Assembly (NCBI GenBank): GCA_018433835.1
Contig: JAHDQM010000024.1
Span: forward strand, 44,077 to 108,076
DNA: 64,000 nucleotides
Reading direction: 5' to 3'
From: Methanoculleus sp.
GTDB taxonomy: Archaea; Halobacteriota; Methanomicrobia; Methanomicrobiales; Methanoculleaceae
Shown here: positions 16,948 through 24,380 of the stretch, piece after piece
Numbering within the stretch: the stretch's first letter is position 1
How the letters are laid out: each line of letters begins with the position of its first letter
Translations under genes and position numbers: made by a program
Notes under the pieces: generated by a model
What the model was told of the DNA's origin: nothing
What the model saw: the letters and a program-made list of their open reading frames with translations, nothing else
Databases searched by the model: none

Positions 16948-18732
16948 TCAGCCCTCCTCGACGCTCCCCTGCCCCCGGCTATCCGTCGGGTCCGGGCCGG
17001 GCTCTCCGCCTCCAACCGGTCGCCATGCCCGGGGAGGGACAAGAATCTCGAACCGTGCCCCCGTGCCTGCCGTCCCGGTCTCACGTATCGCGATATCGGT
17101 TACGGAGAGGATATCCCGGGAAAAGGCCAGCCCGAACCCGGTGTTCTTACCGTAACCGTAGCCGAAGATCTTTTCCTTCTCTTCGTCACCGACCCCCGCG
17201 CCGTCGTCCTCGAATGCCACGACGAGCGTCCCATCGGTCCGCTCGTCGGTCGTGATACGGACCCTGGTGACGCCTCCCCCGTGCCGGAGTGCGTTCTCGA
17301 GCAGGTTGTACATGGCTTTTGGTGAAAGCGGGTCGGCATAGATCTCCACCGGAGCGATCCGGGCGGGGATCTCGACCCCCGGATGCGGAATGCCGCTGAC
17401 GGCACGGACGATCATCGCCTCGAGCGGTTGCCAGACCGGCTGAAATGTGCCGATCATCTGGTATTCGCGGGAGAACTGGAGATGCTTCTTGATCTTCTCT
17501 ACGGCCTCGACCGATCGGGAGAGATGCACGTCGCCGTCAGGATGCATCCGGTCCTCTGAAAGGAGGTTCAGGTACCAGGAAAGGCCCGTGACATCGTTGC
17601 CGATGTCGTGGCAGGTCACCCGGGATAAGAGTGATAACTTCTGGTTGGCCGTCCGAAGGGCTGTTTCGGCTGCTTTCCGGCTGGTGATGTCCCTGACGAT
17701 CAGGACGATTCCGGCAGGCTCCCCGTCCGGGTCCCTGACAAGTGCCCCGGCGATGCTGAGAACGCGGTCCTTCTTGCCGTCGGGCACCGCCTCCAGATCC
17801 GAAAACCTTCCCTGCTCCGTGACGGTGGTCCTGATCGAGGCATATACAGTATCGGGAATGAACCTCCCGACCGGCTGTCCGGGAAGGTCCGCTTCGGCCA
17901 CGCCGAAGACCTCAGCGGCCGACGTGTTCGCCGTGATTACCCTGCCGTCCATATCGGCGAGGACCAGGCCGTCGGGCATCGTCCTGAGGATCTCCGGGAC
18001 CGCCGCCTGGGGACTCAGGGTAAACAGCCCGTACCTGTGGACGGCATAGGCGATAAGGAGGGAGAACACGACAATCCCGATGAATACGAGATTGACTGTG
18101 TAGATCCCGAAGGCCGGAAGGACCAGTCCGGAGAGAGCGCCGAAACCGACGACGGTTGCGATGCCGATACTGACAAGCCGGTTCTGGCGCCGGACTCTTC
18201 CCGGGCGCGCGCTCCGCCAGGACGAGATGCCGGCGTATACCGCCCAGAGCATCGCCAGGGTGGCATAGGCTCTCCCGACCACGTAGACCGGATTTGCAGA
18301 TGCTGGCAGGTAGACGTACCCCGCTCCGGGCTGGAACGCTACCGTGTAGATCAGATCGGTGGAAAGCCCGATCAGGGCAAAGAACAGGGCGGGCAGGTAC
18401 AGGACAACGAGGAGAACGCCGTGTTTCTTCTCCTGCGCGAGGGGGTGGCCGGTGAAGGCGAGCGTGAAGTGGACGGTGAGCGCGATGACCAGGGGCCAGA
18501 ACGAGCTGACCTTTAGCCAGAACAGGCAACCGTCGTAGCCGGCCGAATACCAGATGGAGAATTCGCCCATGGCCCAGTAGGTTGCTGAGAGCGTTACCGC
18601 GAGGAAAAGGCGGTTGACCGCCGATGAAGGGTTCCGTGCAAAAACATACGTCCCGAGACCGTAGGTGATGAGCGCTGAGACGACGCAGAAACCAACCAGA
18701 ATCGGAAACAGAATCATGAAGATATCAGACAC
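16948..18732 (-). CDS. membrane sensor histidine kinase, 7TM-PAS-HATPase
   Basis: The 594-residue kinase begins with about seven membrane helices (residues 5-215), the 7TM sensory type starting YGLGTYVFARNPSSAVNRLF. A PAS domain follows (about 236-350, MPDGLVLADMDGRVITANTS to the DITSRKAAE end). The phosphoacceptor is SRVTCHDIGNDVTGL with His near 374, then N-box NLLENALRHGGG (about 480), G1 EDDGAGVGDEE and the GFGLAFSRDIL lid. It should sense a membrane-soluble or extracellular signal. A possible TATA box (GTAAATATAG) lies about 100 bases upstream. No response regulator adjoins it. Confidence 0.9.
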   Translation of the reverse strand: MSDIFMILFPILVGFCVVSALITYGLGTYVFARNPSSAVNRLFLAVTLSATYWAMGEFSIWYSAGYDGCLFWLKVSSFWPLVIALTVHFTLAFTGHPLAQEKKHGVLLVVLYLPALFFALIGLSTDLIYTVAFQPGAGYVYLPASANPVYVVGRAYATLAMLWAVYAGISSWRSARPGRVRRQNRLVSIGIATVVGFGALSGLVLPAFGIYTVNLVFIGIVVFSLLIAYAVHRYGLFTLSPQAAVPEILRTMPDGLVLADMDGRVITANTSAAEVFGVAEADLPGQPVGRFIPDTVYASIRTTVTEQGRFSDLEAVPDGKKDRVLSIAGALVRDPDGEPAGIVLIVRDITSRKAAETALRTANQKLSLLSRVTCHDIGNDVTGLSWYLNLLSEDRMHPDGDVHLSRSVEAVEKIKKHLQFSREYQMIGTFQPVWQPLEAMIVRAVSGIPHPGVEIPARIAPVEIYADPLSPKAMYNLLENALRHGGGVTRVRITTDERTDGTLVVAFEDDGAGVGDEEKEKIFGYGYGKNTGFGLAFSRDILSVTDIAIRETGTAGTGARFEILVPPRAWRPVGGGEPGPDPTDSRGQGSVEEG

Positions 18733-19060
18733 GGCCGTTCACACCCCTGTACCGTCCGGTTTTGTCTCGGCCCATCCTGTCCCGTTCCTGGTTATCGTGA
18801 GGTCTCGTCGCAGGACTGTTGCGTCTATATTTACATTATCCTCATTAAGGAGTTTTGCTTTCCGTCTTGTTCGGCAGACATCATATGGGTGGAATCGGAG
18901 CAGATTGCGCTCGTCCGGATGATATGGGTCCGCTCAAGACCCCTGCCCCTACCTGCGGCCTGTGCTGCCGGGAAGGGCTCCGTGGCCCGGGCTCAGGGCC
19001 ACCCGGTCATCGCAGGTGCCCTTAATACCGGACTCATGCTATAGATCTGCAGGAAGCGGG
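18733..19060. other. intergenic region, no gene recognised
   Basis: This 328-base spacer separates the leftward kinase from the rightward methyltransferase. It contains an AT-rich block at 18,818-18,850 with a likely kinase promoter, and CCTTAATACC near 19,020 as a possible TATA box for the gene at 19,061. I see no conserved coding fragment or stable RNA. Confidence 0.4.
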
Positions 19061-19867
19061 ATGAGCGGCAGAAACTACGTCCACGGGTACACAGAGCGTG
19101 AAGCGGAGCGGTTGAGCGACCAGGCACAGACCCTGACCGGGCTCCTTCACGACGACACCCGGTACCCGGTGGAATCAAGGGTGCTCGAGGCCGGGTGCGG
19201 CACCGGCGCCCAGACGGTAATCCTCGCGCAGAACAGCCCAAAAGCCCGGCTCACATCGGTCGATATCTCCGAAGCCTCGCTTGATGCGGCAAAAAAGCGC
19301 GTGCTGGAAGAAAGGATCACGAACATCACGTTCGAGGCCGGCGATATCTTCGACCTCCGGTACGAGCCGGGGAGCTTCGACCACATCTTCCTCTGTTTCA
19401 TCCTCGAGCACCTGGAGGAGCCCCGCCGTGCGCTCGAATGCCTCCGCCCGCTGCTCAGGGAAGGCGGCACGATCACCGCGATCGAGGGAGATCACGGCTC
19501 GGCATACTTCCACCCGGACAGCGCCCACGCCCGCCGGGCCATCGGGTGCCTTGTCGACCTCCAGCAGGAGATGGGCGGCAACGCCCTGATCGGGAGGGAG
19601 CTCTACCCACTCGTCGCCGGTGCCGGGTACCGCGACGTCCATGTCTCTCCGCGGATGGTCTACGTGGATGCGTCCCGACCGGACCTGGTTACGGGGTTCA
19701 CGAGACTGACCTTCACCGCCATGGTCGAGGGCGTCGGGGACGATGCGGTGAGCCGGGGCATGATGAGCCGGGAGGACTGGGAACGGGGGATAAGCGACCT
19801 CTACCGGACTTCTGAGGCGGACGGGGTCTTCTGCTACACGTTTTTCAAAGCGACGGGAAAGAAGTGA
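19061..19867 (+). CDS. class I SAM-dependent methyltransferase
   Basis: A 268-residue methyltransferase starting MSGRNYVHGYTEREAERLSD, a prelude I associate with a methanogen and clostridial Methyltransf_11/25 group. Motif I is RVLEAGCGTGAQTVILAQN, then LTSVDISEASL, FDHIFLCFILEHLEEP and LREGGTITAIEGDHGSAYFH. AGGAAG six bases before the ATG at 19,061 supports the start. The substrate is unknown. It differs clearly from the methyltransferase at 14,083. Confidence 0.87.
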   Translation: MSGRNYVHGYTEREAERLSDQAQTLTGLLHDDTRYPVESRVLEAGCGTGAQTVILAQNSPKARLTSVDISEASLDAAKKRVLEERITNITFEAGDIFDLRYEPGSFDHIFLCFILEHLEEPRRALECLRPLLREGGTITAIEGDHGSAYFHPDSAHARRAIGCLVDLQQEMGGNALIGRELYPLVAGAGYRDVHVSPRMVYVDASRPDLVTGFTRLTFTAMVEGVGDDAVSRGMMSREDWERGISDLYRTSEADGVFCYTFFKATGKK

Positions 19868-19894
19868 CCGGGCGGGGGGTCCTGCCCGTCCATC

Positions 19895-20490
19895 TCACCG
19901 CTTCTCTGCAAACGGCGCCATGAGGTATCCCCCGAACGCCGTGAGCCAGAGGAGAGCAGGGTACACGATCATCCGCTCCGACCCGCCATGGCCGATAGGG
20001 CCGTAGAGATCCACGATGCCGAAATCGCTCGCGGCATGGATCACAAGGGAAACGAGGCCCAAAACGCCGGCGATTATCGAGATCGCCTTTGGTGGTCCCC
20101 GGAGCAGGGAGGCGCAAGCGAAGGCCTGGATGTTGAAGAAAACGAAGACGAGAAGCGCAAAGAGGCCGTGAATGCCGGGGACGTCCAGCGTAAAGACAGC
20201 GGCACCGATTGCCCCGATGCCCGCGAAGACGAATATGGGAAGAGTCCAGCCTTTGCCGCAGGAGCGGTAGAGGAAGTAGCCGCCGATGATGTTGAGGAGG
20301 CCCACTATGATCAGGGAGGAGTTGAAGAGCCACGCCGTCGCGTCGATCACGCCGAGATCGCTGATCACATTCCGGCTGATGCTGTACCGGGTGCTATGAC
20401 CGCGCCGGCCATGAGAACGGTCATGAACTGGACCGGGAGCAGAAAGAGCAGTACTCCCTCAATCGTCCGGTTGCTGTTCGTTCCGTGCAT
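19895..20490 (-). pseudogene. DUF998 membrane protein with one frameshift
   Basis: An ATG at 20,490 opens MHGTNSNRTIEGVLLFLLPV through MAGAVIAPG, then stops after 42 codons. One base out of frame the family sequence resumes as YSISRNVISDLGVIDATAW and runs through several membrane helices to PFAEKR. The hinge APG-YSISRNVISDLG is the signature of DUF998 proteins, so a single base is missing near 20,386. The downstream frame alone would lack the first helix. The promoter (AGATATTAAGG) is retained. A sequencing error is a fair alternative to true inactivation. Confidence 0.8.
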
Positions 20491-20600
20491 GGTAAGGGGA
20501 TTGAGTCTCCCCCTTAATATCTCCTGTACAGGTCCGGTTATGCCGGACGCCGGAGCGTGCCCGGCCGGGCGTTAACGTCGCATGGGATTGGTACTGGCAC

Positions 20601-21758
20601 TTATTTCGTCGCCATCGTCTGCAGGATCGACATGATTCCCGGCGTCGTCCTCCGCCCGAACGGCGAACCGAAACCGCCCGTCTCCATATCCCCGGACCCG
20701 TACATCTCGTCGTTCAGCCGGTCGGTGATCTCTTCGAATATCCGCTTGTAGGCGATGCAGTGGGGATCGACGCCGTGGATCTCGCCGTTCGTGGGCGCTA
20801 TCGCGTTGTAGGGGCACCCTCCCCGGCAGTATTTGATATGGGGGCATTCGGCGCATTCGCGGTCGACGTAGTCCTTGAACGCGTGCATGAACTTCCAGGC
20901 GTCCGACCGGGCGAGGTCTTCCTGTGTGGGATGGTCGTGGACGTTGCCCATCACGTACTCCGGCATCCCGACAAAGCGGTAGCAGGGGTATATGCTCCCG
21001 TCCGGCCCGACGGCGAGGGTGTTTCCCATACAGTCAACGAACGTGCAGACGGTGCCGCGCCGGGTAAAGATGCACTTGCAGAGGTCGTTGATGTTCATAA
21101 CCTCGACCCGGCCGAGGTTCTCCAGGTACTTGTCGAGGAGATACACCAACAGTTCCCCGTACGCCTCAGGCTCGAGCGCCCACTCTTTCGGGTCCTCGCT
21201 CCGGAGAGACGGCAGTGCCGGGTGCAGTTTGAGCGGGAACCCTCTCTGCAGGAAGAAGTTGAAGATCTCCTCCTTATGCTCGACCGACCTGCAGGTGAAC
21301 GTGCAGATGAACCTGACCTCAAGCCCGTTCGCCCTTGCGATCTCATAGCCCCGCATGGTCTTTTCAAAGTAGCCCCTCCCTCTCTGCAGGTCGTTGATCT
21401 CTTCGGGGCCGTCGATGCTGGAGCCGATGGGAATCTGATATTCTGCAAATATCTGAGCCATTTCCGGGGTGAGTTTCCAGAGGTTGCTCTGCAGGGCGAA
21501 CGTCGGTGAGATGTGGGCGAGCCCCTCGGAGAGGATGGGGAGTGCCTGCCGGTAAAAGTCCGCGCCTGCAAGGAGCGGCTCTCCCCCGTGGAAGGTGATG
21601 GTGATCTGGTCGGACCGGTAGTCTTTGAGCCACTCCGCTATCTTTTGGACCGTCTCGATACTCATCTTCGGAGACCCTTCATCAGAACTCCAGCAGTAGT
21701 GGCATTTGGATGGGCAACCGAGCGTGGGGATGATCATGACGTGAAAAGGGCTCTTCAT
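20601..21758 (-). CDS. radical SAM/SPASM peptide-modifying enzyme (methanogen type)
   Basis: A 385-residue radical SAM protein. The cluster motif CPSKCHYC sits at residues 15-22, followed by ITFHGGEPLL (GGEP SAM site). The C-terminal SPASM region carries many Cys: TVCTFVDC, DGSIYPCYRF, then CAECPHIKYCRGGCPYNA and a later Cys, sufficient for two auxiliary Fe-S clusters. This is the architecture of anaerobic sulfatase maturases and RiPP maturases; the protein resembles the Mhun_1560-type methanogen family as I recall it. After SPASM there is a 35-residue tail rich in Gly and Met. No precursor peptide or sulfatase gene adjoins it. TTTAACATCTTTAAAG just upstream is a likely promoter. Confidence 0.85.
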   Translation of the reverse strand: MKSPFHVMIIPTLGCPSKCHYCWSSDEGSPKMSIETVQKIAEWLKDYRSDQITITFHGGEPLLAGADFYRQALPILSEGLAHISPTFALQSNLWKLTPEMAQIFAEYQIPIGSSIDGPEEINDLQRGRGYFEKTMRGYEIARANGLEVRFICTFTCRSVEHKEEIFNFFLQRGFPLKLHPALPSLRSEDPKEWALEPEAYGELLVYLLDKYLENLGRVEVMNINDLCKCIFTRRGTVCTFVDCMGNTLAVGPDGSIYPCYRFVGMPEYVMGNVHDHPTQEDLARSDAWKFMHAFKDYVDRECAECPHIKYCRGGCPYNAIAPTNGEIHGVDPHCIAYKRIFEEITDRLNDEMYGSGDMETGGFGSPFGRRTTPGIMSILQTMATK

Positions 21759-22010
21759 CGTACCGAGATTCTCTTTAAAGATGTTAAAACCTATTCATAT
21801 GGTTATCATAATCTGCGGCCTGAGGAGGTGTGTCTTTCCGGATAAACGAGGCTATTCTGCAAAGACAGTGAGCCTGCTCGGAGTATGCGGAATCGCTGCT
21901 GGAGGCGCTAACGTGAGGCGGGGCTGGTCCGGGCAGCAGAAAGAGCAGTTCCGGCACGTATACCATCTGCTTTAAGGCAATGGGAAGAAGTAATCGAAAA
22001 GGAGCTTTCG
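21759..22010. other. intergenic region, short ORFs only
   Basis: The spacer was searched for a RiPP precursor for the radical SAM enzyme. A 60-codon leftward ORF (21,784-21,966) and a 64-codon rightward one are open, but neither shows a leader/core layout or its own ribosome site. I make no gene call. AAAAGGAGC just before 22,011 is the Shine-Dalgarno of the next gene. Confidence 0.4.
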
Positions 22011-22613
22011 ATGTTCGTATCCGTAATACTCGCCCATCCGCATGGGGGGAGTTTCAACCATGCGATAGCCCTGACCGCCGTCGCCGCTCTCGAGGAATGC
22101 GGGCATGCCGTTGCATTCCATGACCTCTATGCCGAGAACTTCGACCCCCTGTTGCCGTACGGCGAGATACCCCGCGACGCACCGCTCCCGCCGTCTATTG
22201 CTGCGCACTGCGCGGAGATTGCCGCCGCCGATGGTCTTGTGGTGGTCTACCCGGACTGGTGGGGGATGCCCCCCGCAATCCTGAAAGGCTGGATCGACCG
22301 GGTCCTGCGCCCGGGCGTCGCGTACCGGTTTCTCGAAGGAGATGCCGGGGAAGGCGTTCCGGTGGGCCTGCTCAAGGCGGAGGCGGCACTCGTCTTCAAT
22401 ACCTCGAACACGCCCCAAGAGAGGGAACTCGAGGTCTTCGGCGATCCCCTCGAACGGCTCTGGAAGGACTGTACCTGTACGTTCTGCGGGATCCCGGTCG
22501 TTCACCGCCGGATGTTCTCTGTTGTGGTCACGAGCACCGACGGGCAGCGCAAGGCCTGGCTCGACGAGGTGCGGAGGCTGACCCTTGACGCATTTCCGCC
22601 GGATTCGGTTTGA
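22011..22613 (+). CDS. NAD(P)H-quinone oxidoreductase, flavodoxin fold (KefF/MdaB-like)
   Basis: A 200-residue flavodoxin-like fold reductase. It has the N-terminal FMN/FAD phosphate loop in ILAHPHGGSFNHAIA, the central LVVVYPDWWGMPPAILKGWI segment that packs on the flavin, and the DRVLRPGVAYRF turn of the DT-diaphorase group. It probably passes two electrons from NAD(P)H to quinone-like or xenobiotic acceptors. Shine-Dalgarno AAGGAG lies nine bases upstream. The next gene, a PNPOx-like protein, starts 56 bases after its stop, so the two may form a redox operon. Confidence 0.85.
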   Translation: MFVSVILAHPHGGSFNHAIALTAVAALEECGHAVAFHDLYAENFDPLLPYGEIPRDAPLPPSIAAHCAEIAAADGLVVVYPDWWGMPPAILKGWIDRVLRPGVAYRFLEGDAGEGVPVGLLKAEAALVFNTSNTPQERELEVFGDPLERLWKDCTCTFCGIPVVHRRMFSVVVTSTDGQRKAWLDEVRRLTLDAFPPDSV

Positions 22614-22668
22614 GACGGCCCGGAAACATTTTTTACTTCCTCTCCGTATGGATGTACGAGGAATGGGA

Positions 22669-23097
22669 ATGGAGTTTTCCGACTGCGTGAAATTCGCAAA
22701 CGCCAACCCCTTGACCTACATCGCGACGATGGACGGCGACCAGCCCCGGGTCCGGGCGTTTGCCATGTGGTTTGCCGATGCGACCGGGTTCTACTACCAT
22801 ACCGGAACCCCGAAGGCCGTCTGGCGGCAGTTCACCAAAAACCCGAAGGTCGAGCTCTGCTTCTACTCGCCCGAAGGTACCGGAACGATGATGCGGGTCG
22901 CGGGAGCGGTCGAGTTCCTCGATGACGCGGCCCTGAAAGAGCGGCTTGTTGCGGAGCGGCCGTGGCTTCTCCAGATCGGGGTCTCCGGCGCGGACGACCC
23001 CAAACTCGCCGTATTCCGCGTGGCCCACGGTGAGGCGTACTTCTGGACCCTGGAACAGAACATGCGGGAAGCCGAGGCGCCCCGGGTCAGGTTCTGA
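22669..23097 (+). CDS. pyridoxamine 5'-phosphate oxidase-like flavin protein
   Basis: A 142-residue split-barrel protein of the PNPOx-like family, typical of small FMN or F420-binding proteins. Family features include FANANPLTYIATMDGDQPRV, MWFADATGFYYHT, and WRQFTKNPKVELCFYSPEG. The ATG at 22,669 has GAGG upstream; ATGs at 22,648 and 22,663 are alternatives. It follows a flavodoxin-fold reductase in the same direction. The substrate is not predictable. Confidence 0.85.
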   Translation: MEFSDCVKFANANPLTYIATMDGDQPRVRAFAMWFADATGFYYHTGTPKAVWRQFTKNPKVELCFYSPEGTGTMMRVAGAVEFLDDAALKERLVAERPWLLQIGVSGADDPKLAVFRVAHGEAYFWTLEQNMREAEAPRVRF

Positions 23098-23110
23098 GCC
23101 CCGCCCCCCC

Positions 23111-23824
23111 TCACCAATCCTTTTTCATCGCCTCTGCCTTCAGGTCCTTCGGCATCAGCTCGATGGCGTACCGGAGCGCCGTCCGGGGCATATCCCTCTT
23201 ATTTGCCATGACGTAGGAGAAGACCTCGTCCGTGTGCTTCCGGCTGGCTTCTTTCAGGAGCCACCCGTAGCCTTTCTGCACCAGGTCATCCGTGTCGGTC
23301 AGGAGAAGATCGGCGATCGCGAGGGCCTCGTCGAGGAACTCCCCGTGCTTCGCCGGCACGATCAGCGAGACCGCCGCCGCACGCCGCATCCAGCGGTTCT
23401 CCGACTGCGTCCAGCGTTTCAACTCCTCGATCTCATCCGGGTACCGCACGATGAAGTCCCCGACGGCATGGTTGCAGAGACCGTCGCAGGTGGCCCAGTT
23501 GGTGATGTAGGTCTCGATCCAGTGCCGGAAGACGGTGATGTCCCCGGGTTCGTAGCGGTCGGCGAGCTGCGCGGCCCATTGGGAGACGACGAACGCCTCC
23601 TCCATCATCCCCGAGCGGTAGAGTTCCTCGCAGAGGGCGAAGATCTCCTGTTTGTCGCGGGTTTTGACCTCCTTCCAGTACTTCTTTGCGATCGAGATCG
23701 CGGTTGCGGTCTTCATCCCGTAACAACGGGCCTCCTCCTTGAAGAACCGTTGCGCATTCTTCCGGATCCCGGGGTCCGCCTGCGCCGCGAACTCCTGCCG
23801 TATCGTTTCGACGACCGGGTCCAT
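23111..23824 (-). CDS. DNA alkylation repair protein (AlkD-like HEAT repeats)
   Basis: A 237-residue all-helical protein of the AlkD family, DNA glycosylases that remove bulky or positively charged alkylated bases without base flipping. Segments that match are FFKEEARCYGMKTATAISIA near the start, then WATCDGLCNHAVGDFI, and RRAAAVSLIVPAKHGEF and DDLVQKGYGWLLKEASRKH. The WATCD and QKGYGWLL motifs hold the catalytic Trp/Asp region. The ATG at 23,824 starts the family sequence; the same frame is open far upstream but there overlaps a broken phosphoesterase. It converges with the PNPOx gene, 13 bases apart. Confidence 0.85.
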   Translation of the reverse strand: MDPVVETIRQEFAAQADPGIRKNAQRFFKEEARCYGMKTATAISIAKKYWKEVKTRDKQEIFALCEELYRSGMMEEAFVVSQWAAQLADRYEPGDITVFRHWIETYITNWATCDGLCNHAVGDFIVRYPDEIEELKRWTQSENRWMRRAAAVSLIVPAKHGEFLDEALAIADLLLTDTDDLVQKGYGWLLKEASRKHTDEVFSYVMANKRDMPRTALRYAIELMPKDLKAEAMKKDW

Positions 23825-23889
23825 ATACAGATGTACGGAGGGCCGGGAGATAAGCGATACGGCAGGCGGGGCTCTGTTACCGTGCCCGG

Positions 23890-24198
23890 CGGCCCGGCAA
23901 CCCCCGCGTCCCGGACGCGGCCGTAGGTGCCCAAGGTGTCGTCGTTGTTCCCTTCGACGACGATGCAGTGCTTCTCTGCCGATGCAATCTGCCGGAGGAG
24001 GCCGAGGAACAGTTCCGTCTCGTCGAGCCCCGATCGCGAACACCGGTCGCATGCGGAATCCCCGGCGAAGACGACGATATCCGGGTCTGCCTCTTCGACC
24101 AGGCGGAGGAACGAGTCCCGGTCGACCTTCCGGCCGCCGTGTGAGCCTTGCTCCCTCGTCCCCCACGCAAGATCGCTGAACGCCAGTGTCCTCGTCAT
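23890..24198 (-). pseudogene. metallophosphoesterase, C-terminal half lost
   Basis: From ATG 24,198 the frame gives TRTLAFSDLAWGTRE, DSFLRLVEEADPDIVVFAGD and EKHCIVVEGNNDD, the D..., GD and GNND blocks of calcineurin-type phosphoesterases. After GTYGRVRDAG (about 23,900) similarity ends and the frame runs into the start of the alkD gene. The expected later GH and GHTH blocks are missing. The first block also lacks the His of DxH (SDLAW). It is a truncated gene fused by deletion to the alkD upstream region, which may have changed the promoter of alkD. Confidence 0.65.
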
Positions 24199-24380
24199 GG
24201 GCGTGGCCCGGAGTTACTCCCCCAGGTGATAGGTCTCGCGGTCGGGCCGGGTGATATCTTTTGCCGACCCGGAGCGGCACGTCTGTGCCTAGTGCAGAGC
24301 GACTGGCCGCGGGAAGATACGTATCCCCTGCGAGTTGCCCAAAAGAGAGCCGATAGCAATCGACACAAAAAAGTGGTGTG

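Noticed and set aside
21784..21966. 60-codon ORF upstream of the radical SAM gene as a RiPP precursor
   Set aside because: No ribosome site, no leader-core pattern and poor coding character.
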